DNA from: DASVLX01 sp035552275
Lineage (GTDB): Bacteria > Actinomycetota > Actinomycetes > Mycobacteriales > Pseudonocardiaceae
Direction of reading: 5' to 3'
DNA length: 46,261 bases
NCBI GenBank assembly: GCA_035552275.1
Contig: DASZLR010000186.1
Coordinates: 1 to 46,261, forward strand
Both the position numbers and the translations under genes were made by a program. Positions 23,531 to 32,289 of this stretch are shown here, piece after piece. The notes under the pieces were generated by a model. That model saw only the letters and a list, made by a program, of their open reading frames with translations, searched no databases and was not told the origin of the DNA. How positions within the stretch are numbered: position 1 is the stretch's first letter; the number at the start of each line of letters is the position of its first letter.

Positions 23531-25021
23531 GTGCGCACCATCGAACACTGGATCAACGGATCGGCGACGTCGGCCGGGTCGACGCGGACCGCACCGGTCT
23601 ACGACCCGGCGCTGGGCCGCCAGCAGGCCGTCGTGCCGCTGGCCGAACGTTCCGATGTGGACACCGCCGTGGCGGCCGCCGCGAAGGCGTTCGAGAGCTG
23701 GCAGAACTCGTCGCTGGCCCAGCGGATGCGGGTTATGTTCGCCTTCCGCGAGCTCCTGGTGCGGCATGAGGACGAGTTGGCCCGGCTGGTGTCCAGCGAG
23801 CACGGCAAGGTCGTGGACGACGCGCGGGGCGAGATCGTCCGGGGCCGCGAGGTGGTCGAGTACGCCTGCGGCATCGCGGAAACGCTCAAAGGCAGCTTCT
23901 CCGACCAGGTGTCGCGGGACGTCGACGTGCACTCGTTCCGGCAGCCGCTGGGCGTGTGCGCCGGCATCACCCCGTTCAACTTCCCGGTGATGGTTCCACT
24001 GTGGATGCACCCGATGGCCATCGCCACCGGCAACACCTTCGTGCTCAAACCCAGCGAGCGCGACCCGTCCGCGTCGATGCTCATCGCCGCGCTGTACGCC
24101 GACGCCGGGCTGCCCGACGGCGTGTTCAACGTCGTGCACGGCGACAAGGCCGCCGTCGACGCCATCCTGGACCACCCGGACATCGCCGCCGTTTCGTTCG
24201 TCGGCTCGACCCCGATCGCGAAGTACGTGCACGAGCGGGCGACGGCGACCGGCAAACGGGTGCAGGCGCTGGGCGGGGCGAAGAACCACGCGGTGGTGCT
24301 GCCCGACGCCGACCTGGAGTTCGCCGCCAACCACCTCACCGCCGCCGCCTACGGTTCGGCCGGTGAACGGTGCATGGCGATCTCGATCGCGGTCGCGGTC
24401 GGCCCGGCCGGCGACGAGCTGGTAGAGACGTTGGGGCGCAAGGCTTCCGAGGTCCGGGTCGGTCCCGGCGACGACCCGGCCAGCGAGATGGGGCCGCTGG
24501 TCACCAAGGCCGCGCAGGAGCGGGTCACCGGCTACGTCGGCACCGGCGCCGAGCAGGGCGCCGAGGTCGTCGTGGACGGCCGGGGCCTGACCGTGGCCGG
24601 CCACGAGGACGGCTTCTTCGTCGGCCCCACCCTCATCGACCGGGTCACGCCGGCGATGGACGTCTACCGCGACGAGATCTTCGGCCCGGTGCTCGGCGTC
24701 GTCCGGGTGGACACTGTGGACGAGGCGATCGAGCTGGTCAACGCCAACCCGTACGGCAACGGCACGGCGATCTTCACCTCCGATGGCGAGTCGGCCCGCC
24801 GCTTCCAGCGCGAGGTGAAGGTCGGCATGGTCGGCGTGAACGTGCCGATCCCGGTGCCGATGGCGTTCTACTCCTTCGGCGGCTGGAAGGACTCGCTGTT
24901 CGGCGACAGCCCGATCCACGGTCCGGAAGGCGTGCGCTTCTACACCCGGGCGAAGGTCGTCACCAGCCGCTGGCCACACGTCCAGCGCCCGGTCGAGTCC
25001 CACTTCAACTTCCCGAGCTGA
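23531..25021 (+). CDS. iolA: CoA-acylating methylmalonate/malonate-semialdehyde dehydrogenase
   Basis: The 496-residue protein is an aldehyde dehydrogenase with VHSFRQPLGVCAGITPFNFP, the KPSERDPSAS segment, LGGAKNHAVVLPDADLE and the catalytic Cys281 in GSAGERCMAIS. The CoA-acylating MmsA/IolA subgroup has this AKNH and R-C-M-A pattern instead of the usual Glu and QxC. It turns malonic semialdehyde into acetyl-CoA plus CO2 with NAD. GAGG lies eight bases before the GTG at 23531. It completes the route from inositol to central metabolism. Confidence 0.93.
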   Translation: MRTIEHWINGSATSAGSTRTAPVYDPALGRQQAVVPLAERSDVDTAVAAAAKAFESWQNSSLAQRMRVMFAFRELLVRHEDELARLVSSEHGKVVDDARGEIVRGREVVEYACGIAETLKGSFSDQVSRDVDVHSFRQPLGVCAGITPFNFPVMVPLWMHPMAIATGNTFVLKPSERDPSASMLIAALYADAGLPDGVFNVVHGDKAAVDAILDHPDIAAVSFVGSTPIAKYVHERATATGKRVQALGGAKNHAVVLPDADLEFAANHLTAAAYGSAGERCMAISIAVAVGPAGDELVETLGRKASEVRVGPGDDPASEMGPLVTKAAQERVTGYVGTGAEQGAEVVVDGRGLTVAGHEDGFFVGPTLIDRVTPAMDVYRDEIFGPVLGVVRVDTVDEAIELVNANPYGNGTAIFTSDGESARRFQREVKVGMVGVNVPIPVPMAFYSFGGWKDSLFGDSPIHGPEGVRFYTRAKVVTSRWPHVQRPVESHFNFPS

Positions 25022-25032
25022 AAGGCATCCGG

Positions 25033-25941
25033 ATGAACAAGCTGCTGCTGGGAACCGCGCCCGACTCGTGGGGCGTCTGGTTCCCCGAGGACGACCGCCA
25101 GACGACCTGGCACCGTTTCCTGGACGTGCTCGTCCAGGCCGGCTACTCCTGGGTCGAGCTCGGTCCCTACGGCTACCTCCCCACCGACCCGACCCTGTTG
25201 GCCGACGAGTTGCACGTGCGCGGGCTGAAAGTCTCCGGCGGCACCGTTTTCGGCGCGCTGCACCGTCCGTCCGATTGGGACGAGACGCTTGACGCGGCTC
25301 GGCGGGTAGCCGCACTCACCGCCGCGCTCGGCGCGCACCACCTGGTGTTCCTGCCCAGGCTGTTCCGCGACGACAAGACCGGCGACTTCCTCGAATCGCC
25401 GACACTGGACGCTGAGCAGCAGCACGGACTGAACCAGGCCGCCAACGAGCTCGGCAAGATCCTCGCCGCCGACTACGACGTGCGGCTGTGCGTGCACCCG
25501 CACGCCGACAGCCACATCCAGACCCAGCCGGAGATCGAGCGGCTGTTGGACGGCACCGACCCCGAGCACGTCTCGCTGTGTCTGGACACCGGGCATGTCG
25601 CCTACGGCGGCGGGGACGCGGTCGACCTGATCCGCCGGTACCGCGAGCGGATCGGCTACGTGCACATCAAGCAGATGGACCCGGAGATTCTCGACCAGGT
25701 CGCCACCGAGGGCCTGTCCTTCGGCGAGGCGGTGCGGCGCGGGGTGTGCGTCGAGCCGCCGGCGGGCGTGCCCAACCCGGCCAGCGTGGTCGACGCACTG
25801 TCCGAACTGGACTCTCGGCTGTTCGTGATCGTGGAGCAGGACCTGTATCCGTGCGAACCGGACGAGCCACTGCCGATCGCGGTGCGCACCCGTGCGTACC
25901 TCAACGGCTGCGGCGTGGGAACCACCTACCAGCAAGTCTGA
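25033..25941 (+). CDS. iolE: IolE-like TIM-barrel protein, probable inosose dehydratase
   Basis: The 302-residue protein starts GTAPDSWGVWFPEDDRQTTW and has GYSWVELGPYGYLPTDP, VRLCVHPHADSHIQ, SLCLDTGHVAYGGGD and YVHIKQMD. This is the xylose-isomerase-like TIM barrel with His/Glu/Asp metal ligands found in actinobacterial inositol clusters. Inosose dehydratase removes water from 2-keto-myo-inositol to give the dione used by IolD, and no other gene in the front half of the locus fills this step. The symbol is given on family and context; the two other TIM barrels downstream could share the role. It starts 11 bases after iolA. Confidence 0.75.
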   Translation: MNKLLLGTAPDSWGVWFPEDDRQTTWHRFLDVLVQAGYSWVELGPYGYLPTDPTLLADELHVRGLKVSGGTVFGALHRPSDWDETLDAARRVAALTAALGAHHLVFLPRLFRDDKTGDFLESPTLDAEQQHGLNQAANELGKILAADYDVRLCVHPHADSHIQTQPEIERLLDGTDPEHVSLCLDTGHVAYGGGDAVDLIRRYRERIGYVHIKQMDPEILDQVATEGLSFGEAVRRGVCVEPPAGVPNPASVVDALSELDSRLFVIVEQDLYPCEPDEPLPIAVRTRAYLNGCGVGTTYQQV

Positions 25942-25960
25942 CACCAAAAAGTCTGACACC
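25934..25960. repeat. 12-base direct repeat around the iolE-like stop codon
   Basis: AAGTCTGACACC occurs twice, at 25934-25945 and 25949-25960, with a 15-base period. The first copy contains the stop codon of the iolE-like gene. It lies in the short gap before the transporter genes and may be a slippage duplication or a regulatory site. No terminator-like hairpin is visible here. Confidence 0.7.
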
Positions 25961-26024
25961 GAAACAACCACAGGGCCGCAAGGGGAATCGCCGGAAGTAC
26001 CGGCCTCAACGAAGAGAGGTTCCC

Positions 26025-26999
26025 ATGAGAATCCGCAAGTCATTGGCCACGGTCGCACTCGCGGCCAGCGCCGTGCTGGTGGTCGCCGGGTGCAGCAGCG
26101 CCGGCGGCGCGAAGTCGAGCGCGGCGGTGAACCTGCCGCATTACAAGTTCGCCATGATCACCCACCAGGCTCCCGGTGACACCTTCTGGGACATCATCCG
26201 CAAGGGCGCCGCGGCAGCCGCCGCCAAGGACAACATCGACCTGGTCTATTCCAACGACCAGGTGGCGAGCAACGAGGCGGTCCTGATCCAGAACGCGATC
26301 GACCAGAAGGTGGACGGCATCGCGGTCACCCTGCCGACGCCGGACGCGCTGATCCCCGAGGTGAAGAAGGCGCAGGCCGCGGGCATTCCGGTCGTCGCGT
26401 TCAACGCCGGTTTCGACGCCTGGAAGGGCGCCGGCATCCCGATGTACTTCGGCCAGGACGAGACGCTGGCCGGGCAGGCGGTCGGCAAGCGGCTGTCCAC
26501 CGAGGGCGCCAAGCACGCGCTCTGCGTGGTCCAGCAGCAGGGCCAGGTCCAACTTGAGGCCCGGTGCGCCGGTGTCACGCAGGGCCTGACCACCGGAACG
26601 GTGGACAAGATCTACGTCAACGGCGCCGACATGCCCTCGGTGCAGTCGACCATCACCGCGAAACTGCAACAGGACCCGAGCATCGACTACGTGGTGACCT
26701 TGGGCGCGCCCATCGCGCTGACCGCCGTGCAGTCCGTGCAGGCGGCCAGCAGCAAGGCGAAGGTGGTCACCTTCGACACCAACAAGCAACTGGTGAGCGC
26801 GATCCAGTCCGGTTCGGTGCAGTGGGCCGTCGACCAGCAGCCCTACGTCCAGGGCTACGAGTCGATCGACGCGCTGTGGCTGTACAAGACCAACGGCGAC
26901 GTCGTCGGCGGCGGCAACGCGGTGCTGACCGGCCCGGCGTTCATTGACAGCAGCAACATCGCGCAGGTCGCCCAGTACGCGGCCAACGGGACGAGGTGA
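26025..26999 (+). CDS. Sugar/inositol ABC transporter substrate-binding lipoprotein
   Basis: The 324-residue protein has a lipoprotein signal ending at VVAGC (Cys23) and a periplasmic-binding type 1 fold: YKFAMITHQAPGDTFWDIIRKGA, AIDQKVDGIAVTLPTPDALIPEVKKAQAAGIPVVAFNAG, VVTFDTNKQLVSAIQSG and AVDQQPYVQGYESIDAL. This is the ribose/rhizopine/inositol-binding type. It should capture the sugar alcohol outside the membrane and feed the permease. GAGAGG lies five bases upstream of the ATG at 26025. The end overlaps the permease gene (GTGA). Placement inside the iol operon supports an inositol-type ligand. Confidence 0.92.
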   Translation: MRIRKSLATVALAASAVLVVAGCSSAGGAKSSAAVNLPHYKFAMITHQAPGDTFWDIIRKGAAAAAAKDNIDLVYSNDQVASNEAVLIQNAIDQKVDGIAVTLPTPDALIPEVKKAQAAGIPVVAFNAGFDAWKGAGIPMYFGQDETLAGQAVGKRLSTEGAKHALCVVQQQGQVQLEARCAGVTQGLTTGTVDKIYVNGADMPSVQSTITAKLQQDPSIDYVVTLGAPIALTAVQSVQAASSKAKVVTFDTNKQLVSAIQSGSVQWAVDQQPYVQGYESIDALWLYKTNGDVVGGGNAVLTGPAFIDSSNIAQVAQYAANGTR

Positions 27000-28066
27000 C
27001 CGACATGGCCCAGACACTCGATCAACCGGTGGCGGCTCGCCCGCCCAGTCCAACCGGCTCGCGGACCAACCGCCGGTCGCCGCTGCGCCGATTCCTGGTG
27101 CGGCCGGAGGTCGGCGCGCTGATCGGCGCCCTGATCGTCATCGTGTTCTTCCTCATCGAAGCGCCCACGATGCGCGGCGCCTCGGCGATCAGCACGGTGC
27201 TGTACCAGAGTTCCACGATCGGCATCATGGCGATCGGCGTGTCGCTGCTGATGATCGGCGGCGAGTTCGACCTGTCGGCCGGTGTCGCTGTGCTGACTTC
27301 GGCACTGACCGCCTCGATGGTCGCCTACCAACTGGGCGCGAATGTCTGGGTCGGTGTCGCGGTGGCGCTGGCGGTGTCGTTGGGGATCGGTGCGTTCAAC
27401 GGCTGGTTGCTGGTGAAGACCGGACTGCCCAGCTTCCTGGTCACCCTCGGCACTTTCCTGATGTTGCAGGGCATCAATCTGGCGGTGACCAGGTTGGTGA
27501 CCGGCAACGTCGCCACCAACGACATCTCCGACATGTCCGGGTTCAACACGGCCAAGGCGATTTTCGCGTCCACCGTGAACATCGGCGGCACTCAGGTGAA
27601 TGTCGTCATCTTCTGGTGGCTGGCGTTCGTCGCGCTGGCGACCTGGATCCTGTTGCGCACCAAGGTCGGCAACTGGATCTTCTCGGTCGGTGGCAAGAAG
27701 GAGAGCGCGCGGGCGGTCGGTGTTCCGGTGCGCGGCACCAAGATCGCGCTGTTCATGGTGGTCGGCTTCTGCGCCTGGTTCTCCGGGATGCACCAACTGT
27801 TCCTGTTCAACACCGTGCAGTCCGGCGGCGGCATCGGCAACGAGCTGGTCTACATCGTGGCCGCAGTGGTCGGCGGGTGCCTGCTCACCGGCGGCTACGG
27901 CTCGGTGGTGGGCGCGGCGATCGGCGCGCTGATCTTCGGCGTGGTCAGTCAGGGCGTGGTGTACGCGGGCTGGAACCCGGACTGGTTCAAGTTCTTCCTC
28001 GGCGCCATGTTGCTGCTCGCCACCCTGGTCAACATGTACGTCCGCTATCAGGCCAACCGAAGGTGA
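26996..28066 (+). CDS. Sugar/inositol ABC transporter permease (RbsC-like)
   Basis: The 356-residue membrane protein has about eight to ten hydrophobic helices. Typical RbsC-family stretches are IGVSLLMIGGEFDLSAG, NGWLLVKTGLPSFLVTLGT, and the late GGCLLTGGYGSVVGAAIGAL. It forms the membrane channel for the binding protein and ATPase encoded on either side. Translation likely starts at the GTG at 26996, which overlaps the binding-protein stop; an ATG at 27005 is the alternative. Confidence 0.92.
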   Translation: MTDMAQTLDQPVAARPPSPTGSRTNRRSPLRRFLVRPEVGALIGALIVIVFFLIEAPTMRGASAISTVLYQSSTIGIMAIGVSLLMIGGEFDLSAGVAVLTSALTASMVAYQLGANVWVGVAVALAVSLGIGAFNGWLLVKTGLPSFLVTLGTFLMLQGINLAVTRLVTGNVATNDISDMSGFNTAKAIFASTVNIGGTQVNVVIFWWLAFVALATWILLRTKVGNWIFSVGGKKESARAVGVPVRGTKIALFMVVGFCAWFSGMHQLFLFNTVQSGGGIGNELVYIVAAVVGGCLLTGGYGSVVGAAIGALIFGVVSQGVVYAGWNPDWFKFFLGAMLLLATLVNMYVRYQANRR

Positions 28067-28072
28067 ACTGTG

Positions 28073-28930
28073 ATGACGAACTCCAACGGCAACGACACGA
28101 TCATTGAAATGTCCGATGTGGGCAAGTTCTACGGCAACATCCGGGCGCTGGCCGGCGTCAACCTGACCGTGCGCCGGGGCGAGGTCACCTGCATCCTGGG
28201 TGACAACGGAGCCGGCAAGTCCACCCTGATCAAGATCGTCTCCGGGTTGCACCCGCACGACGAGGGAACCTTCACCGTGGACGGGAAGGCGGTGACCTTC
28301 GACTCGCCCCGCGAGGCGCTGGCCGCCGGCATCTCCACGGTGTACCAGGATCTGGCGCTGGTGCCGCTGATGCCGGTGTGGCGCAACTTCTTCCTCGGCT
28401 CCGAGCTGACCAAGGGCGTCTGGCCGTTCCGCCGGTTGGACGTGGCGCGGATGCGGCGGATCGCCGGCGAGGAGCTGAAGAAGATGGGCATCGAGCTGTC
28501 CGACATCGACCAGCCGGTGGGCACCCTGTCCGGCGGGCAGATGCAGGTGGTGTCGATCGCCCGCGCGATCCACTTCGGAGCTCGGGTGCTGATCCTGGAC
28601 GAGCCGACCGCCGCGCTGGGCGTCAAGCAGTCCGGGGTGGTACTGAAGTACATCGCCGCCGCGCGGGACGCCGGGCTCGGCGTCATCTTCATCACGCACA
28701 ACCCGCACCACGCGTTCCTGGTCGGCAATCACTTCGCGGTGCTGAACCTCGGCAACATGGAGCTGGACGCCAAGCGGGCCGACCTCACTCTGGAGAACCT
28801 GACCCAGCACATGGCCGGCGGCGCGGCGCTGGACGCGCTCAAGCACGAGATGCGGGAGACCGAGGCGCCGGATCTGGGCGCCGTCCACCAGGCGCACCAG
28901 GTGGCCGAGAAGGAGTTGACCACTCCATGA
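28073..28930 (+). CDS. Sugar/inositol ABC transporter ATPase, single-domain
   Basis: The 285-residue protein has Walker A GDNGAGKST (43-51), the LSGGQ signature (152-156), Walker B LILDEP (173-178) and the switch His in FITHNPHH. RbsA/MglA-type ATPases of this importer class usually have two ABC domains in about 500 residues. Only one is present here, so it probably acts as a homodimer. ATG 28073 is preferred; a GTG lies one codon upstream. The end overlaps iolG (ATGA), so import and the first oxidation step are coupled. Confidence 0.92.
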   Translation: MTNSNGNDTIIEMSDVGKFYGNIRALAGVNLTVRRGEVTCILGDNGAGKSTLIKIVSGLHPHDEGTFTVDGKAVTFDSPREALAAGISTVYQDLALVPLMPVWRNFFLGSELTKGVWPFRRLDVARMRRIAGEELKKMGIELSDIDQPVGTLSGGQMQVVSIARAIHFGARVLILDEPTAALGVKQSGVVLKYIAAARDAGLGVIFITHNPHHAFLVGNHFAVLNLGNMELDAKRADLTLENLTQHMAGGAALDALKHEMRETEAPDLGAVHQAHQVAEKELTTP

Positions 28931-29946
28931 CAGTCCACATTGGTGTGATCGGCGCCGGGATGATCGGCCAGGACCACATTCGGCGGCTGACCGACGTGGT
29001 GCCCGGTACGGCCGTGGTCTCGGTGGCCGATGTCGACGCCGAGCGGGCGAAAAAGGTGGCCGCCGGGGTGGGCGCGCGGGCGCTGGCCACCGGCCACGAG
29101 GTCATCGACGATCCCGCCGTCGACGCGGTGGTGGTGACCTCGTGGGGCCCGACGCACGCCGAGTACGTGCTCGCGTCCGTCGCCGCCGGCAAACCGGTGT
29201 TCTGCGAGAAACCGTTGGCCACCAAGGCCGAGGACTGCCTGCGCATCGTGGCTGCGGAGCAGGCCCAGGGCAGCCGGCTGGTGCAGGTCGGCTTCATGCG
29301 CCGCTACGACGCCGGCTACCGCGCTATGAAGGCGGTCATCGACGCCGGCGAGATCGGCCGGCCGCTGATGGTGCACTGCGCCCATCGCAACGCCACCGTG
29401 CCGGACAGCTACCACTCGGAAATGGCCGCCCAGGACACCGCGGTGCACGAGATCGACGTGCTCCGTTGGTTGTTGGACGACGAGATCGTGTCCTGCCAGG
29501 TGCTGCTCCCCCGGTCCACCAGCCGGCGTCACGAGCACCTGACCGATCCGCAGGTCATGCTGTTCGAGACCGCCGACGGGGTGCGGATCGATCTTGAGGT
29601 GTTCGTCAACTGCCAGTACGGCTACGACATCCGGTGCGAGACCGTCGGCGAGACCGGAACCGTGCGGCTGCCCGATCCGGCGGACGTGGTGCTGCGCAGC
29701 GCCGGCCAGTTGCGCACCGGCATCCTGCAGGACTGGAAGAAGCGGTTCGCGGCCGCGTTCGACGCCGAGTTCACCGAATGGGTGCAGTCCGTTGTGGATG
29801 GTCGGATCGTCGGTCCGAGCGCGTGGGACGGCTACGCCGCGTCGGTGATCACTGACGCGACCGTGGAAGCCCTGCACAGCGGCCGGGTCATCGCCACCGG
29901 CATCAAGGACCGGCCAGATTTCTACCGGACCGAGGCCCACGTATGA
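28927..29946 (+). CDS. iolG: Inositol 2-dehydrogenase (Gfo/Idh/MocA family)
   Basis: The 339-residue protein has an NAD-binding GVIGAGMIGQDH at residues 6-17, FCEKPLATK with Glu94-Lys95-Pro96 and QDTAVHEIDVLRWLLDDE, which supplies the D-x3-H catalytic pair. This matches bacterial inositol dehydrogenases, which oxidise myo-inositol to 2-keto-myo-inositol. The ATG at 28927 overlaps the ATPase stop, and the stop overlaps the next gene. A second Gfo/Idh gene lies 1.2 kb downstream, so the two may act on different isomers. Confidence 0.88.
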   Translation: MTVHIGVIGAGMIGQDHIRRLTDVVPGTAVVSVADVDAERAKKVAAGVGARALATGHEVIDDPAVDAVVVTSWGPTHAEYVLASVAAGKPVFCEKPLATKAEDCLRIVAAEQAQGSRLVQVGFMRRYDAGYRAMKAVIDAGEIGRPLMVHCAHRNATVPDSYHSEMAAQDTAVHEIDVLRWLLDDEIVSCQVLLPRSTSRRHEHLTDPQVMLFETADGVRIDLEVFVNCQYGYDIRCETVGETGTVRLPDPADVVLRSAGQLRTGILQDWKKRFAAAFDAEFTEWVQSVVDGRIVGPSAWDGYAASVITDATVEALHSGRVIATGIKDRPDFYRTEAHV

Positions 29947-30803
29947 AGATCGCGCTCGACCCGAACATGTTCCGGCATCTGTCGCTGCGCGACACCGTGC
30001 GCACCGCCGCCGACATCGGCTACCAGCACATCGAGCTGTCGCCGCGCGACGACTTCCTGCCGTTCTTCGTCCATCCCCGAGCCGATCGGGACCGGGTGGC
30101 CGAACTCAGGAGCGCGCTGGCCGAGACCGGCGTCGGCGTGTCCTCGGTGCTGCCGCTGTACCGGTGGTCCGGACCGGACGAGGACGAGCGGCAGGCGGCG
30201 GTGCGGTACTGGAAGCGGGCCATCGAGATCACCGCTGAACTCGGCTGCCGGGTGATGAACTCCGAGTTCAACGGCCGGCCGGAACGGGCGGCCGACAGCG
30301 AGGCCCAGTTCTGGCGCTCCCTGGAAGAGCTGCTGCCGGTCTTCGAGCGGGAAGGCATCGCGCTCAATCTGGAGGCGCACCCGGACGACTTCTGCGAGCG
30401 GAACACGCCGGCCGTGGACCTGGTGCGGGCCATCGACAAGCCGTGGGTGAACTACCTGTACTGCGCGCCGCACACCTTCCACCTGTCCGACGGTGTCGGG
30501 AACATCGCGGACATGCTGCGCTACGCCGGCCCGAAGCTGGCCCACCTGCACATCGCGGACACCTTGAACCACAAGGCATCCTCGGGCCTGCGCTATATCG
30601 TCAACCCGCCGGGCTCGCCGGCCCGAGTGCACCAACACGCGGACATCGGCCGGGGCGAAGTCGACTGGGACACCTTCTTCGGCACCCTGCGCGAGCTGAA
30701 TTTCGACGGCATCGCCACGGTGTCCGTGTTCGGCTGGGAGGAACGTGCCGTCGAGTCCAGCACCTTCATGCTCGAACGAGTCACCGCGGAGCTGAAGCGG
30801 TGA
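29943..30803 (+). CDS. iolH: IolH-like TIM-barrel protein
   Basis: The 286-residue protein begins MKIALDPNMFRHLSLRDTV and has YQHIELSPRDDFLPFF, VSSVLPLYRWSGPDEDERQAAVRYWKRAIEI, MNSEFNGRPE and WVNYLYCAPHTFHLSD. These strongly resemble Bacillus IolH, an xylose-isomerase-like TIM barrel of uncertain reaction in the iol operon. The conserved Glu, Asp and His residues suggest a metal-dependent isomerase or dehydratase. It overlaps iolG and the VOC gene by four bases each, so it belongs to the same transcript. Confidence 0.85.
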   Translation: MKIALDPNMFRHLSLRDTVRTAADIGYQHIELSPRDDFLPFFVHPRADRDRVAELRSALAETGVGVSSVLPLYRWSGPDEDERQAAVRYWKRAIEITAELGCRVMNSEFNGRPERAADSEAQFWRSLEELLPVFEREGIALNLEAHPDDFCERNTPAVDLVRAIDKPWVNYLYCAPHTFHLSDGVGNIADMLRYAGPKLAHLHIADTLNHKASSGLRYIVNPPGSPARVHQHADIGRGEVDWDTFFGTLRELNFDGIATVSVFGWEERAVESSTFMLERVTAELKR

Positions 30804-31138
30804 AGCCCGTGGCCGTCCACCATGTCGCCGTCGCCGTTGACGATCTCGACGCGGCGATCGACTTCTACACCACCCAACTGGGCATGACGGTGCGCCGCGA
30901 CCGACCGGACTCGGCCGGTCCGGGGGCCTGGCTGGACGCCGGCGGCCAGCAGATCCATCTGACCCTCGTCGGCCCGCACTTCGCCGTGCTGGTCGAGGAC
31001 CTGGACGCGACCACAGCGCAATTGCGGGCGGGCGGGGTCGACGTCAGCGACGCGGTCGGCATCGGCGCGGACCGCCAGGCGTTCCTCACCGACCCGTCCG
31101 GCAACGCCATCGAACTACACGAACTCCCGAGAGGCTGA
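30800..31138 (+). CDS. VOC (glyoxalase/bleomycin-resistance fold) protein
   Basis: The 112-residue protein has the VOC opening VHHVAVAVDDLDAAIDFYTTQLGM and the C-terminal FLTDPSGNAIELHEL, with His7 or His8 and Glu near 108 as likely metal ligands. It is a single VOC module that would dimerise. VOC enzymes isomerise or epimerise, or open C-C bonds, in metal-dependent reactions. In an inositol locus an epimerase or isomerase role is plausible but unproven. It starts with GTG overlapping the iolH stop. Confidence 0.85.
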   Translation: MKPVAVHHVAVAVDDLDAAIDFYTTQLGMTVRRDRPDSAGPGAWLDAGGQQIHLTLVGPHFAVLVEDLDATTAQLRAGGVDVSDAVGIGADRQAFLTDPSGNAIELHELPRG

Positions 31139-31142
31139 CGAC

Positions 31143-32288
31143 ATGGCACACGGCTCCATCGGAGTGGCCGTCATCGGCGCCGGCATGGCCGGGCGCGCGC
31201 ACGCGGCCGGTTATCGTTCCGCGACAACGGTTTTCGGACCCGACCATCCGGATGTTCGGCTGGTCGCCATCGCGGACATCAACGCCGAGTTGGGCGAGGA
31301 CTGCCGTCGCAGGTACGACTTCGAACGACTCGAAACCGACTGGCGGGCGGTCGCCGAAGCCGACGACATCGACGCGGTGAGCGTGGTGGTCGCCAACAGC
31401 CTGCACCGGGAGATCATCGAAACTCTGCTGGCCGCCGGCAAGCACGTGCTGTGCGAGAAGCCGATCGCGCCGTCCGTCGCGGACGCCGAGGCGATGATCC
31501 GCGCCGCCGAGCGGACCGACCGGGTCGCCGCCGTCGGCTACACCTACCGGCGCAACCCGGCGATCAGCGCGATCCGCGAGGAACTGGCGAGCGGCCGGCT
31601 CGGTGATCTGGTGCACTTCAACGGACACGCCTGGTACGACTACTCGATCGACCCCCGCGCGCCGATGAGCTGGCGGTACCGGGGCGGTCCGGGGTCGGGC
31701 ATCCTGGCCGACACCGGCAGCCACCTCATCGACACCGCCGAATTCCTCTGTGGACCGATCACCGAGGTCAGCGGCGGCACCCTCGCGACCGTGATCACCC
31801 AGCGGCCGGTGCCGGTCGGCCCGGTCGTCGGCCACAACCTGGCGGAGCTGACCGACGAGCTGGCGCCGGTGGAGAACGAGGACATCGCCGGCTTCACCGC
31901 TCGGTTCGCCAGCGGCGCGGTCGGCACGTTCTCCGCGTCCAGGGTCGCGCACGGGCTGCCCAACGGACTCGCCTTCGAACTGTTCGGCACCACCGGCTCG
32001 GCGTCGTTCGACCTGCACCGCGCCAGCGAGTTCACGCTGTCCCAGCGCCACGTTCTCGTCGGGCCAGAGCACCCCTACGTCCACAACGGACTGGCCATGG
32101 ACGCGCCCGCTGTCGGCGTCGGCACCGACGACCTGTTCGTCTACCAGGCACGGTCCTTCCTGGACCAGATCGCCGGAATCAAGGAACTGCCGCCGTGCGC
32201 GACGTTCCCGGAAGCGACCCACGGCCTGCGGGTCATCGAAGCCGTCGTCGCGTCCGCCGCCGACCACGGAACCGCTAAGGAGATCTAA
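31143..32288 (+). CDS. Second Gfo/Idh/MocA oxidoreductase of the inositol locus
   Basis: The 381-residue protein has VAVIGAGMAGRAHAAGY, LCEKPIAPS and SWRYRGGPGSGILADTGSHLID. The last is the glycine-rich, D-x3-H segment typical of Gfo/Idh enzymes that oxidise sugars or inositols at one hydroxyl. It is longer than IolG. Its partner gene starts two bases after its stop. Dehydrogenases of this shape next to a TIM barrel also occur in pathways that go through 3-keto sugars, such as levoglucosan breakdown, so it may act on another inositol isomer or an inositol glycoside. Confidence 0.88.
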   Translation: MAHGSIGVAVIGAGMAGRAHAAGYRSATTVFGPDHPDVRLVAIADINAELGEDCRRRYDFERLETDWRAVAEADDIDAVSVVVANSLHREIIETLLAAGKHVLCEKPIAPSVADAEAMIRAAERTDRVAAVGYTYRRNPAISAIREELASGRLGDLVHFNGHAWYDYSIDPRAPMSWRYRGGPGSGILADTGSHLIDTAEFLCGPITEVSGGTLATVITQRPVPVGPVVGHNLAELTDELAPVENEDIAGFTARFASGAVGTFSASRVAHGLPNGLAFELFGTTGSASFDLHRASEFTLSQRHVLVGPEHPYVHNGLAMDAPAVGVGTDDLFVYQARSFLDQIAGIKELPPCATFPEATHGLRVIEAVVASAADHGTAKEI

Positions 32289-32289
32289 A

